Positions 8,924 through 17,663 of a stretch of 64,000 bases of DNA are shown piece by piece. The stretch's first letter is position 1, and each line of letters opens with the position of its first letter. This stretch comes from Blastococcus sp. DSM 46786. GTDB taxonomy: Bacteria; Actinomycetota; Actinomycetes; Mycobacteriales; Geodermatophilaceae. The notes beneath the pieces are model-generated. The model did not search any database. It had not been told where the DNA came from and saw only the letters and a program-made list of their open reading frames with translations. A program made the position numbers and the translations under genes. The stretch lies in NCBI RefSeq assembly GCF_900109665.1, contig NZ_FOAO01000024.1, forward strand, positions 1 to 64,000, given 5' to 3'.

Positions 8924-9056
8924 CGGAATGGTCTCCGCCGGGCCGGATCTGCCACCGACCGGCGCGCCTTCCCCGGCCTCGTGCCGTCCGCCCTACGGTT
9001 CCGGGACGGCCCGCTCACGGGCCCGTCCGCCGAGGAGTTGCAGGAGGGAACGGGTC

Positions 9057-10307
9057 GTGCGTCCGTCCACGTCGTCAGGTCCCGCTCCGCTCCCCCCCGC
9101 GACGCCGGCGGTCGTCCCGGCGCCCCCCGCACCCCGCCGCGCCGTCGAGCGGGACACCAGCATGGAGGACGCCGCCCGGCAGGCCGGCGTCCTCGCCCAG
9201 GCCTCGCGCGAGGTCTCCGACACCTCCGCGGAGGCCGCCGCCTCCCTCGCCGAGCTGCGCGCCGCGATCGGCGACATCTCCGCGAGCACCGGCCGGGCCT
9301 CGGCCGTCGCCGAGGAGGCGGTGCAGGACGCGCGGGCGGTCGACGAGCGGATCGCCGCGCTGCAGACCGCGAGCGAGTCGATCACCCAGTTCGTGCGGCT
9401 GATCAGCGCGATCAGCCAGCAGAGCCGCTTTCTCGCGCTGAACGCCTCCGTCGAGGCCGCCCGGGCCGGTGACCTCGGCCGCGGGTTCGCCGTCGTCGCC
9501 GACGAGGTCAAGGAGCTCGCCGACCGGACGGCGCAGGCCGCCCGCGACATCGATGCCCAGATCACGGCGGTGCAGCGGGAGACCCAGCACGCCGTCGAGG
9601 CGGTCCAGCGGATCACCGGCACGCTCGGCTCGATCGCCGAGGCGCAGGACACCATCACCGCCGCGGTCGAGCAGCAGCGGGCGGCCACCGACCGCATCGT
9701 GGAGAACGTCGAGCGCGCTGCCGGCGGCTCCGCCCGGATCAGCGAGGCCGTCGGGCAGCTGGCCGAGAGCCAGCGGGTGGTCTACGTCCGCCGGGCCCTG
9801 GCGGTGGCCGAGCAGCAGCTGGCCGACCTGGGCGGCGCGCGGCTCGGCGCGGGCCGGACCAGGCTGACCGTGCGCGACCAGACCACCGGGGCCACGCACA
9901 CGGCGGAGCTCCCCGACCTGCTGGTCGGCGGCCGGCCGCTGGAGCGCAGCGACGACCCCCGGCGCCCGGCCGTGCTGGTCGATGACGTGGTGCGCGAGGT
10001 CGGGGGCAGCTGCACGGTGTTCCAGCGCCTGGACGGCGACGGCGGCATGGTGCGCGTGGCGACGACGGTGCTGAACCCGGCCGGCCGGCGCAACGTCGGC
10101 ACCGCCATCGGCCGCACGAACGCCGACGGCCGCCCGAACCCGGTGCTCGTGGCGGTCCTCGCCGGCGAGACCTACACCGGCGCCGCCACGGTGGCCGACC
10201 GGCCCTACTTCACCGCCTACACCGGGCTGCGGGACGACGCGGGGGCCCTGATCGGCATGCTCTACGTCGGGCTGCCGCTGGACGCGATGCACGGAACGGG
10301 CGGCTGA
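9057..10307 (+). CDS. soluble MCP-like signalling protein with C-terminal Cache-type sensor
   Basis: This 416-residue protein has no membrane segment or signal peptide. Residues ~35-245 are the coiled-coil methyl-accepting signalling domain, with the hairpin tip AISQQSRFLALNASVEAARA at about 118-137 and GRGFAVVADEVKELADR after it. Residues ~305-410 resemble a single Cache domain (CTVFQRLDGDGGMVRVATTV, ETYTGAATVADRPYFTAY, LIGMLYVGLPL). Order is thus signalling first, sensor last, the reverse of membrane chemoreceptors. The GTG at 9057 is preceded by CAGGAGGGA at 9041-9049. It probably senses a cytoplasmic ligand and speaks to CheA/CheW encoded elsewhere. It lies 89 bp before a SpoIIE-type phosphatase. 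Confidence 0.85.
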   Translation: MRPSTSSGPAPLPPATPAVVPAPPAPRRAVERDTSMEDAARQAGVLAQASREVSDTSAEAAASLAELRAAIGDISASTGRASAVAEEAVQDARAVDERIAALQTASESITQFVRLISAISQQSRFLALNASVEAARAGDLGRGFAVVADEVKELADRTAQAARDIDAQITAVQRETQHAVEAVQRITGTLGSIAEAQDTITAAVEQQRAATDRIVENVERAAGGSARISEAVGQLAESQRVVYVRRALAVAEQQLADLGGARLGAGRTRLTVRDQTTGATHTAELPDLLVGGRPLERSDDPRRPAVLVDDVVREVGGSCTVFQRLDGDGGMVRVATTVLNPAGRRNVGTAIGRTNADGRPNPVLVAVLAGETYTGAATVADRPYFTAYTGLRDDAGALIGMLYVGLPLDAMHGTGG

Positions 10308-10396
10308 CCGCTCCCGGCCTGACCCGGTCCACGGCCGCCGTCCTCTAGGTTGGGCCCGGACGCGCCGCGTCACTGGGCGGGCACGAGGGGGATGCG

Positions 10397-11488
10397 GTGA
10401 AGCGGTCACGGCGCGTGAACGCCGCGCTGCCGGCCCTCGTGCTGCTCCTCGTCGTGATCGCCGAGGTCGTCAGCGGCCGCGGCCAGGTAGTGCTCGGGCT
10501 CAGCGTCATCGCACCGCTCGCCTCGGCCACCTTCCTGGGCCGGCGGACCACGGTCGCCTACGCCGCGGCCGCGTTCGTCGTCGCCACCCTGCTGGGCCTC
10601 TACAGCCAGCAGTACACCGCCGAGACGGCGGTGGCGCAGACCATCCGCCTGATCGCCGTCGCCCTCGGCGGCGCACTGGCCGTGGTCACCTGCCAGCTGC
10701 GGCTGCGCCGGGAGGCCCACGTCGCCCGGCTCGGCGCCGAGGCCGCGGCGACGCGGGCCGCCGTCCGGACCGGGGAGACGCTGCAGCGGGCCCTGCTGGG
10801 CGACATCCCCACCGTCCCGGGGCTGGAGACCACCGCGCGCTACCTCCCCGGCGCCCGGGAGGCCCAGGTGGGCGGCGACTGGTACGACGCCTTCCCGCTG
10901 TCCGACGGGCGGACGATGCTGGTCATCGGCGACGTCGCCGGCCACGACGCCCCGGCGGCGGCCACCATGGCGCAGACCCGGGGCATGCTGCGCGCCCTGG
11001 CCCGGGTGGGGCACGGCTCCCCCGCCGCCGCGCTGACCGTGCTGGACGACGTCCTGGCAGGGCTGGGCCTGGAGACGCTGGTGACGGTCGCCGTGGCCAC
11101 CATCGACCCGCGGGGTGCGGTGGACGGCGCGGTGCCGCTGCAGTGGTCCAACGCGGGGCACCCCCCGCCGGTGGTCGTGCGGGCCGACGGCCGGGTCGAG
11201 GTGCTGGAGCGGATGCCCGACCGGCTGCTGGGCGCCGGCCCCGGCGACGGGCCGGCGCGCACCGACCACGACCTGCTGCTGCACCGGGGCGACACGCTGC
11301 TGCTCTACACCGACGGGCTGGTCGAGCGCCGCGGCATGACCCTCGACGACGGCACGACCTGGCTGGTGCGGACGCTGCGGGAGCTCGGCCGGGAGCCCCT
11401 GGACCGCATGTGCGACGGGCTGCTCAGCGCCCTGGGCAGCCGGGGCGACGACGACATCGCGCTGCTGGTGGTGCGGCTCCCCGCCTGA
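10397..11488 (+). CDS. membrane-anchored SpoIIE/PP2C-type serine phosphatase
   Basis: The 363-residue protein has three or so N-terminal membrane spans (about residues 10-100), a short coiled linker, and a PP2C/SpoIIE domain (about 130-362). Metal-binding and core motifs seen are VGGDWYDAF, VIGDVAGHDAPAA, WSNAGHPPPVV, LLLYTDGLVERR and GDDDIALLVV. Such enzymes dephosphorylate anti-anti-sigma (STAS) proteins and so tune partner-switching sigma control. No RsbV/RsbW-type gene is adjacent, although a HATPase protein is present at 54.6 kb. GTG start; a TAGGTT -10-like box lies about 45 nt upstream. Confidence 0.88.
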   Translation: MKRSRRVNAALPALVLLLVVIAEVVSGRGQVVLGLSVIAPLASATFLGRRTTVAYAAAAFVVATLLGLYSQQYTAETAVAQTIRLIAVALGGALAVVTCQLRLRREAHVARLGAEAAATRAAVRTGETLQRALLGDIPTVPGLETTARYLPGAREAQVGGDWYDAFPLSDGRTMLVIGDVAGHDAPAAATMAQTRGMLRALARVGHGSPAAALTVLDDVLAGLGLETLVTVAVATIDPRGAVDGAVPLQWSNAGHPPPVVVRADGRVEVLERMPDRLLGAGPGDGPARTDHDLLLHRGDTLLLYTDGLVERRGMTLDDGTTWLVRTLRELGREPLDRMCDGLLSALGSRGDDDIALLVVRLPA

Positions 11489-11601
11489 CGGTCAGCGCGG
11501 ATGCCGGGCCGGCCGGGATGCCGCACGATGAGCACACCGCCGGACACGGGCGGTGACCCGGTGCGACGGCGACGCCGCCGTCCCCCACATCAGGAGCTCC
11601 C

Positions 11602-12567
11602 ATGCGATCTGCCCGCGTGCTCGTCGCCCTGCTCGCCGCCACCGCGCTGACCGCCTGCGGCGGCGACGACCCCGGCCCGGGCGCCGGCGGCTTCCCGTCG
11701 GAGAGCGTCCGGCTGCTGGTCCCGTACACCGCGGGCGGCCCGACCGACATCGCGGCGCGCGCCCTGGCCGCGCACATGGAGGAGGAGCTGGGGGAGTCCG
11801 TCGTCGTCGAGAACCTCCCCGGGGCCTCGGGCGCCACCGCGTACCAGCAGCTGATCCAGGAGGAGGCCGACGGGCACACGCTCTCCATGACCGCGCTGCC
11901 GACCGCGGTGCTCAACTACCTGAGCAACGACGTCGGCTACACCCGCGAGGACTTCACCCCGATCGGCGTCGTCACGCGCGTGCCGTCGGGCATCGTGGTG
12001 CCGGCCGACTCGCCGCACCAGGACCTGGCGTCGCTGTTCGGCGCCGCGCAGGACGAACCCGGCTCGGTCACCGTGGGCACGCCGGGCGCCACCAACACCC
12101 ACGCCGCCGAGGCGCGGCGGATCACCCAGCTCTACGACGTCCCGCTGACCGTCGTCCCGTTCGACGGCAACTCGGAGGTCCAGACGGCACTGCTGGGCGG
12201 CAACGTGACCGCCGGCTTCCTCAACCTCTCGCAGGACGTGCTGCCGGCCGTCGAGTCCGGCGACCTGCGCGTCCTCGCCGTCGGCAGCGAGGAGCCGCTG
12301 CCCTACGTGGACGCCCCCACCTTCGTCGACGAGGGGTACCCCGAGCTCGTCCAGAGCACGACGACCTTCGGGGTCATCGCGCCCGCCGGGCTCCCCGACG
12401 ACGTGCGGCAGACGCTCGAGGACACGCTGCGCAGCGCGGCGGAGGAGGCGAGCGTGGTGGAGACGCTGGACGAGCGGTACGTACCCGAGGAGTTCATCGA
12501 CGGCGAGGGCCTGGCCGAGCTGTTCACCGAGACCGAGGAGACCTTCCGCGGCGTCCTGGACGGGTGA
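11602..12567 (+). CDS. TctC/Bug-type solute-binding lipoprotein
   Basis: This is a 321-residue periplasmic-type binding protein of the tripartite tricarboxylate transporter (Bug) family. It has a lipoprotein signal with a lipobox at LTAC (C19), then family blocks VRLLVPYTAGGPTDIAAR and VVVENLPGASGATAYQQL near the mature N-terminus. It would bind a carboxylate outside the membrane. The membrane partners TctA and TctB are not adjacent, so it is an orphan in this window. The ATG follows CAGGAGCTCCC. Confidence 0.9.
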   Translation: MRSARVLVALLAATALTACGGDDPGPGAGGFPSESVRLLVPYTAGGPTDIAARALAAHMEEELGESVVVENLPGASGATAYQQLIQEEADGHTLSMTALPTAVLNYLSNDVGYTREDFTPIGVVTRVPSGIVVPADSPHQDLASLFGAAQDEPGSVTVGTPGATNTHAAEARRITQLYDVPLTVVPFDGNSEVQTALLGGNVTAGFLNLSQDVLPAVESGDLRVLAVGSEEPLPYVDAPTFVDEGYPELVQSTTTFGVIAPAGLPDDVRQTLEDTLRSAAEEASVVETLDERYVPEEFIDGEGLAELFTETEETFRGVLDG

Positions 12568-12583
12568 GCGCGGGCGCGGTGCG

Positions 12584-14395
12584 TCAGCTGCGGCGGACGA
12601 GCACGAAGGCGACGTCGTCGTCCGGGGCGTCGCCGAGCAGCCGCTCGGTGAGCTGCGCCTTCAGCTCCGCCGGACCGAGGTGCCGGCCCTCGGCCAGCGC
12701 CGCCGCGGCCCGGCCGATGCCCTCGTCCATGGCCTCGTCCCGCCGTTCGACCAGGCCGTCGGTGTAGAGCAGCAGCGTGGAACCGGCCGGGAGCACGACC
12801 TCGGCCTCGGGCCGGTCGAGCCCCTCGACCACCGCCAGGGGCAGGGAGGCGGCGTCCTCCAGCAGGCGGGTCCGGCCGTCCGCCTCGGCGAGGACCGCCG
12901 GCGGGTGACCCGCGCTGCTGTAGCGCAGCGACCCGGTGCGCGGATCGAGGACCGCGCAGAACACCGTGCTGACCGCGGCGCCGGGCACCATGGCGGCGAA
13001 CCGGTCGAGCGCCTCGAGGGCGTGGGAGGGGGACCGGCTCTCCAGCAGCAGGGCGCGTCCGGCGCTGCGCAGCTGCCCCATCACCGCGGCGGCGGGCAGC
13101 CCGCGACCGACCACGTCGCCCACGACCACGCCGTATCCGCCGCCGGGCAGGTCCACCACGTCGTACCAGTCGCCGCCCACCTCCAGCGTCCCGGCCGCCG
13201 GCTCGTAGTGGACGGCGAACCCCTCGGGCAGCACGGTGGGGCCGAGGACCGCGCGCTGCAGGGTGACGGCGACGTCGGTGAAGAACTGCGCCCGCGCCCG
13301 CTCGGACCGCGCCCGCTCCTGGGCCCGGCGGCGCTCGGCCGCGACCGCCTGCGCATCGGCGACGGTCGCGGCGACCTGCCCCGCGACCAGCGCCATGAAG
13401 ACGCGGTAGTCGTCGTCCAGGGGGAGGTGGGGGCTCGCGCCCAGGACCAGGGCGCCGATCGGCCGCTCGGCGCCCGCGGCGGTGAGGGGCAGGACGACGG
13501 CGGTGTCGACGTCGACCTGTGCGACGGGGCTCGCGCCGGCGATCGAGAACCCCGAAAGGAGCTCCGCCAGGCCGGTGACCGTCTGCGCCTCGCCCGTGGC
13601 CATCGCCCGGAACACCTGCTCGGGGACGTCGCCGGTGGCCGGCCCCCCGCGCACGGCGAGGCCCTGCCCGGCGACGAAGCGCGGCCCCCCTGCGTCGTCG
13701 GCCAGGTAGACCAGACCGAACGGGCAGTCGGGCCGGGCGTCGGCGAGCAGCTCGAGCGCGGTGACGACCGCCTCGGTCGTGTCCCCGTGCGCGGCCCGCG
13801 GCAGGCTGCCCAGCCGCTGCAGGACGCCGAGCCGGCGGGCGGTGAGCACCCGGGACGTGGTCTCGACGACCGTGTCGAGCAGCCCGACCACCGCGCCGCC
13901 GGGCTCGACGACCGGGCTGTAGGCGAAGCTGAAGTAGGTCTCCTCGTCGTACCCGTGCCGGGTCATCACGAGCGGGAGGTCCTCGTCGTAGGTGGCACCG
14001 CCGGCGTAGACCTCGGCGATCATGGGCTCGATGTCGGCCCACACGTCGGGCCAGACGTCGGCCACCCGCTCGCCGAGGGCCGCGGGGTGCCGCTCACCCA
14101 GGATCGGCGCGTAGCCGTCGTTGTAGACCATGACCAGCTCGGGCCCCCACATGAGCAGCATGGGGAACCGGGAGTTCAGGCAGATGCTGACCGCGCTGCG
14201 CAGCGTCGGCGACCAGTCCTGCTGCGGCCCCAGCGGGGTGTCCGCCCAGTCGTGCTCGAGGACCATCCGCTGGAGCTCCGACCGGGGGTCACCGGGGATC
14301 AGCTCCGCCAGTTGCCTGTCCAGCGCTTCGCTCCCCACCGGCCGGGCACGCCTCGCGCCGCCGATCCGGTGACCGTCCGCTCGTGCCGCGCGCAT
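12584..14395 (-). CDS. PAS-GAF-SpoIIE serine phosphatase
   Basis: This protein of about 603 residues carries an N-terminal PAS-like domain (FPMLLMWGPELVMVYNDGY region), a GAF domain (about 190-345) and a C-terminal PP2C/SpoIIE domain with EVGGDWYDVVDL, VVGDVVGRGLPAA, YSSAGHPPAVL and LLYTDGLVERR. It has no membrane span. It probably integrates a soluble signal and dephosphorylates a STAS-type regulator. The start is uncertain: ATG 14395 is chosen, but a GTG at 14338 is equally plausible. It converges with the TctC-type gene (16-nt gap). Confidence 0.87.
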   Translation of the reverse strand: MRAARADGHRIGGARRARPVGSEALDRQLAELIPGDPRSELQRMVLEHDWADTPLGPQQDWSPTLRSAVSICLNSRFPMLLMWGPELVMVYNDGYAPILGERHPAALGERVADVWPDVWADIEPMIAEVYAGGATYDEDLPLVMTRHGYDEETYFSFAYSPVVEPGGAVVGLLDTVVETTSRVLTARRLGVLQRLGSLPRAAHGDTTEAVVTALELLADARPDCPFGLVYLADDAGGPRFVAGQGLAVRGGPATGDVPEQVFRAMATGEAQTVTGLAELLSGFSIAGASPVAQVDVDTAVVLPLTAAGAERPIGALVLGASPHLPLDDDYRVFMALVAGQVAATVADAQAVAAERRRAQERARSERARAQFFTDVAVTLQRAVLGPTVLPEGFAVHYEPAAGTLEVGGDWYDVVDLPGGGYGVVVGDVVGRGLPAAAVMGQLRSAGRALLLESRSPSHALEALDRFAAMVPGAAVSTVFCAVLDPRTGSLRYSSAGHPPAVLAEADGRTRLLEDAASLPLAVVEGLDRPEAEVVLPAGSTLLLYTDGLVERRDEAMDEGIGRAAAALAEGRHLGPAELKAQLTERLLGDAPDDDVAFVLVRRS

Positions 14396-14542
14396 CCTCG
14401 CACCCGCACCCGCGGCAGGTGCATCGGGCACGACCGGGAGGCACCCCGCCGGGTCGCCCCTGCCGCGGATCGCCGGCCCCGGGGGCCCGGACTCGTGGCC
14501 GCCGGCGCCGACGGCCACGAGTACGCGGGGTCCGCGCGCTGC

Positions 14543-15145
14543 TCAGCGGGAGTAGTACTCCACGACCAGCTGCTCCTCGCAGACCACCGGTACCTCGTCG
14601 CGGCCCGGTGTCCGCTCGTAGCGGCAGACCAGGTCGGCCAGCCGCACCTCGAGGTAGGCCGGTGCCTCGGCGTGCGCCCCGGAGGCGGCGACGACGAACG
14701 GCTCCTTGGCCCGCGACTTCTCGGCGACCTGCACGAAGTCACCGGGCTGGAGCCGGTAGGAGGGGCGGTCGACGCGCTTGCCGTTGACCAGCACGTGCTG
14801 GTGGGTGACGAACTGGCGGGCCTGGTAGATCGTGCGGGCGAAGCCGGCCCGCAGCACGGTGGCGTCCAGTCGCGACTCGAGGTCCTGGATCAGCGCCTCA
14901 CCGGTCTTCCCGCCGGTGCGCTTGGCGCGGTCGAAGGCGGCGCGCAGCTGGGTCTCGCTGATGCCGTACTGCGCGCGCAGCCGCTGCTTCTCCTTGAGGC
15001 GGGTGGAGTAGTCGCTGTCCTTGCGACGCTTCCGCCCGTGCTCGCCCGGCGGGTAGGGGCGGCGCTCGAAGTACTGGACGCACTTCGGCGTGAGCGGGAT
15101 GCCCAGCGCGCGGCTGAGCCGGACCTTGGGACGGGGCGTGTTCAC
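14543..15145 (-). CDS. rpsD: ribosomal protein S4 paralogue lacking the N-terminal metal-binding cysteines
   Basis: The 200-residue protein is a clear S4: RPYPPGEHG, an S4 RNA-binding domain (LESRLDATVLRAGFA, FVTHQHVLVNGKRVDRPSYR) and the C-terminal EQLVVEYYS. Actinobacterial S4 normally has four cysteines near the N-terminus; here only one (C22 in TPKCVQYF) remains, so this is a cysteine-minus form. It stands alone rather than in the usual S11-S4-RpoA cluster, so it is probably a second copy. The GTG start has a GGAGGT SD. An iron-box-like site lies 14 nt upstream, shared with the divergent DUF2470 gene, suggesting expression under iron limitation. Confidence 0.93.
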   Translation of the reverse strand: MNTPRPKVRLSRALGIPLTPKCVQYFERRPYPPGEHGRKRRKDSDYSTRLKEKQRLRAQYGISETQLRAAFDRAKRTGGKTGEALIQDLESRLDATVLRAGFARTIYQARQFVTHQHVLVNGKRVDRPSYRLQPGDFVQVAEKSRAKEPFVVAASGAHAEAPAYLEVRLADLVCRYERTPGRDEVPVVCEEQLVVEYYSR

Positions 15146-15158
15146 TCGGGACCTCCGG

Positions 15159-15177
15159 TTTGGTTAGGCTCACCTTA
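15159..15177. promoter_or_regulatory. IdeR/DtxR iron-box-like operator between the S4 paralogue and the DUF2470 gene
   Basis: TTTGGTTAGGCTCACCTTA matches the DtxR/IdeR consensus TWAGGTTAGSCTAACCTWA at 17 of 19 positions. It occupies the 63-bp divergent promoter region, ending 32 nt before the DUF2470 ATG and starting 14 nt before the S4 GTG. Confidence 0.7.
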
Positions 15178-15208
15178 CTAGTCGCCCACGAGCACACCGA
15201 GGTGGTCC

Positions 15209-15964
15209 ATGACGGCCGGTCCCACGCACTCGTCCGCGGCCGTCGACCGGCAGCCGCCGGCGGCCGAGCGCGCCCGCACGGTGGCGGTGTGCTGCGCCGC
15301 CACCCTCCACGTGGCCGGGACCGGGTCCTGCTCGGTGCTCGCCGCGACGACGACGGCGGACGGCGACGTCCTGCTCGTCGTCCCCACCGGCGGCGGCGTG
15401 ATGACGGCGCTGCGCGGCTCCCCGCTGGGCGACGTCCCCGCACGGCTGACCGTCGCCGACCGCGCCCCCTTCCCGCTGCGCCACCCGGTGCGGGGCCTGG
15501 TGCAGCTGACCGGCTGGCTGGTGCCCGTGGAAGAGCCGGACGTGCCGCAGCTGGTGCTCGACTTCGCCGACAGCTCGCCGGCGGACGTGCTCTTCGAGGT
15601 GGGGCTGGGCGCGGCGCTGGTGCGGCTGGACCTGGCCGAGGTCGAGCTCGAGGAGTCCGGCACCCGCGCCGAGGTGGACCCCGACGACTTCCGCGCCGCC
15701 CGGCCCGACGCCGTCAGCGCGGCGGAGACCGAGCTGGTGTCCGCCCACCGGGTGCCGCTGGGCCGGCTGTGCACGCGGGTGCAGCACTGGGCGGGGCGAC
15801 ACGACGACGTCCGGCTGCTGGGGCTGGACCGCTTCGGCGTCCGTTTCCGGGTGCAGGGCCGCGACGGCTGCTACGACCTGCGGGTGCCGTTCGCCGAGGC
15901 GCTGGACGGCGTCGACGGGTTCGCCACCGCCGTCGACCACCTGGTCAGCTGCGGCCCCGCCTGA
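15209..15964 (+). CDS. DUF2470-containing protein (HugZ/haem-related fold)
   Basis: The 251-residue protein has an N-terminal split-barrel-like region (about 25-110, TTADGDVLLVVPTGGGV) and a C-terminal DUF2470 region with HRVPLGRLCTRVQH and CYDLRVPFAEALDGVDGF. DUF2470 is related to the C-terminus of haem-utilisation HugZ-type proteins, so a role in haem or iron handling is likely. The iron-box-like site in its promoter supports this. The exact reaction is unknown. The ATG at 15209 has a GAGGTGG SD-like stretch 4 nt upstream. Confidence 0.75.
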   Translation: MTAGPTHSSAAVDRQPPAAERARTVAVCCAATLHVAGTGSCSVLAATTTADGDVLLVVPTGGGVMTALRGSPLGDVPARLTVADRAPFPLRHPVRGLVQLTGWLVPVEEPDVPQLVLDFADSSPADVLFEVGLGAALVRLDLAEVELEESGTRAEVDPDDFRAARPDAVSAAETELVSAHRVPLGRLCTRVQHWAGRHDDVRLLGLDRFGVRFRVQGRDGCYDLRVPFAEALDGVDGFATAVDHLVSCGPA

Positions 15965-16100
15965 GCGCGGAGAAGCCCCCGCGTCCCCGGTGACGACACG
16001 CCGGTCGGGGTCTTGCCGGTAACGCGGCCCGCGTACACCTCGCCCCGCTAGCCTGCGCGCGATCGAGGACGCACCCGTTCTGGATGGAGGAGGGGTCGGG

Positions 16101-16895
16101 ATGCCGGAGAACGCGGGGGTGGACTACCCGGAAGCCCGCACCGTGGTGGACCTGCTCGCCACGAGCCGGGGTGACGTGCTGATCAGCCTGGTCGAGTCGG
16201 CGGACCCCACCGAGATCGTGGTGTCGATCGGCGAGGACCGCTCGAGGCGGCGCGTCCGGCTCGACGCCGGCGAGCACGTCGAGGTCATCTGGCGCGGACC
16301 CGAGGAGCTCCGCTCCCTCCCGACCGAGCTGATCGCCGCGGAGCTCCACCCGCCGCAGTGGCGGCTGCGCCCCGTCGGCCCGTCGACCCGGGGGCAGCGC
16401 CGGTCCGCGGTGCGCGCGCCGCTAAGCCTGCAGGTGCGGATGACCGTCGGGCCGGACGTGCTGCACGGCCTGACGGTCGACATCAGCGAGGGCGGGATCC
16501 GGGCCCTGTTCGCGCCGCGGGACCCGGCCCGCGCTGCCGCGCCGGCTCCCGCCGAGCAGCCCTCGCCGGCAGCGCTGACGGAGCAGCCCGCGCCGGCAGT
16601 GCCCGTCGAGGCGTCCGCGCCGGGTTCCCCGGCCGAGCAGGCCGTGACGGACGATCGATCCCGCGGGGAGGCCGAGAACCCCCTGCGCGCCGGTGCGGTC
16701 CTCCCGCTGGTCGTCCGCCTGGAGGAGGGGCAGGAGCTGGCCTGCCGCGGCAAGGTGATCCGGCGGATCCCGCGCCAGGACGGCGGCATCGAGCTGAGCC
16801 TGCGGTTCGTCGACATGCCGGAGAGGACGCAGGACCTGGTCCGCCGGCACGTGTTCGCCGAACTGCGGTCGCTGCGTTCCCGCGGCCTGCTCTGA
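16101..16895 (+). CDS. PilZ-domain c-di-GMP-binding protein
   Basis: The 264-residue protein has a YcgR-like N-terminal domain (about 1-90) and a PilZ domain with the c-di-GMP motifs RSAVR (101-105) and DISEGG (127-132). The PilZ barrel is interrupted by a ~55-residue Ala/Pro/Glu-rich insertion (about 140-195) before it resumes at LRAGAVLPLVVRL. Both diguanylate cyclases in this window (39.4 and 52.2 kb) could supply its ligand. A GGAGGAGGGG SD precedes the ATG. It is followed by palindrome family 1, copy 1. Confidence 0.85.
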   Translation: MPENAGVDYPEARTVVDLLATSRGDVLISLVESADPTEIVVSIGEDRSRRRVRLDAGEHVEVIWRGPEELRSLPTELIAAELHPPQWRLRPVGPSTRGQRRSAVRAPLSLQVRMTVGPDVLHGLTVDISEGGIRALFAPRDPARAAAPAPAEQPSPAALTEQPAPAVPVEASAPGSPAEQAVTDDRSRGEAENPLRAGAVLPLVVRLEEGQELACRGKVIRRIPRQDGGIELSLRFVDMPERTQDLVRRHVFAELRSLRSRGLL

Positions 16896-16941
16896 TCCGG
16901 TCCCGGTGCGGCGGCACCGGTTGCCCTGAGCCGACGCCCAC

Positions 16942-16998
16942 CGAGTGCGACGAATTCGTGGTCATCAGCCGCTGATGGCCCCGAGTTCGTCGCACTCG
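16942..16998. repeat. 57-bp palindromic repeat, family 1, copy 1
   Basis: Outer arms CGAGTGCGACGAA / TTCGTCGCACTCG and an inner CATCAGC / GCTGATG give a near-perfect 28+1+28 palindrome. Two further copies of the same length occur at 18549-18605 and 61606-61662. This copy lies between the PilZ gene and the ECF sigma gene, both on the plus strand. It could form a strong stem-loop and terminate transcription, but there is no U-tract. Confidence 0.9.
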
Positions 16999-17105
16999 CA
17001 CAGGGTTCAGGGGCTCCCGGTGCGGCCACTCGCCCACCCGGGCTCACGTTCCCGGCCGCTCCTGCCGATGACAGGGCAGACGCCCATGCCGGTCGGAGGT
17101 GAGCC

Positions 17106-17663
17106 GTGGCGATCGGAACCCCTTTCCCGGAGGTCCTCTCCGCGGCGCAGGCCGGCGCGGCCTGGGCCTTCGAGGCGCTGTACCGCGACCTCGCCCCCTC
17201 CGTGACCGGGTACCTGCGGCTGCACGGCGCGCTCGAGCCCGACGACCTCGCGAGCGAGACCTTCATCGGCCTGTTCACCGGGTTGTCCTCGTTCGAGGGC
17301 GACGAGGGGGCCCTGCGGGCCTGGGTGTTCACCATCGCGCACCGCCGGCTCGTCGACGACTGGCGACGCCGCAGCCGCCGTCCGCAGACCTCCGGATCCG
17401 ACGAGGACCTGCTCGGCAGCACCGTGGGCGGGAACGTCGAGGAGGACGCCCTCGTGCTCCTGGGCTCGACCGCCGTCGAGCAGCTGTGCGCCTCCCTGCC
17501 GGACGACCAGCGCTCGGTCCTCCTCATGCGCATCGTCGCCGACCTCAGCCTGGAGCAGGTCGCTGCGGCCATGGGCCGGTCGGTGGCGGCGGTCAAGGCG
17601 CTCCAGCGCCGCGGCCTGCTCACCCTCCGGAGTGAGCTCGAACGCACCGGCGCGCCCCTGTGA
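17106..17663 (+). CDS. ECF-type RNA polymerase sigma factor
   Basis: This 185-residue protein has sigma region 2 (about 20-90: AFEALYRDLAPSVTGYLRL, PDDLASETFIGLF, LRAWVFTIAHRRLVDDWRR) and region 4 (about 125-178: LPDDQRSVLLMRIVADLSLE, VAAAMGRSVAAVKALQRRGL). It directs RNA polymerase to alternative promoters. The GTG start has GGAGGTGA upstream. It overlaps the next gene by 4 bp (GTGA), and the pair is bracketed by two copies of palindrome family 1. Confidence 0.92.
   Translation: MAIGTPFPEVLSAAQAGAAWAFEALYRDLAPSVTGYLRLHGALEPDDLASETFIGLFTGLSSFEGDEGALRAWVFTIAHRRLVDDWRRRSRRPQTSGSDEDLLGSTVGGNVEEDALVLLGSTAVEQLCASLPDDQRSVLLMRIVADLSLEQVAAAMGRSVAAVKALQRRGLLTLRSELERTGAPL

Noticed and set aside
14543-15145. 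Treating this as the main rpsD gene
   Set aside because: It lacks the cysteine cluster and the usual ribosomal-protein operon neighbours, and has an iron-box-like promoter. A paralogue is more likely, though a genome search is needed to be sure.
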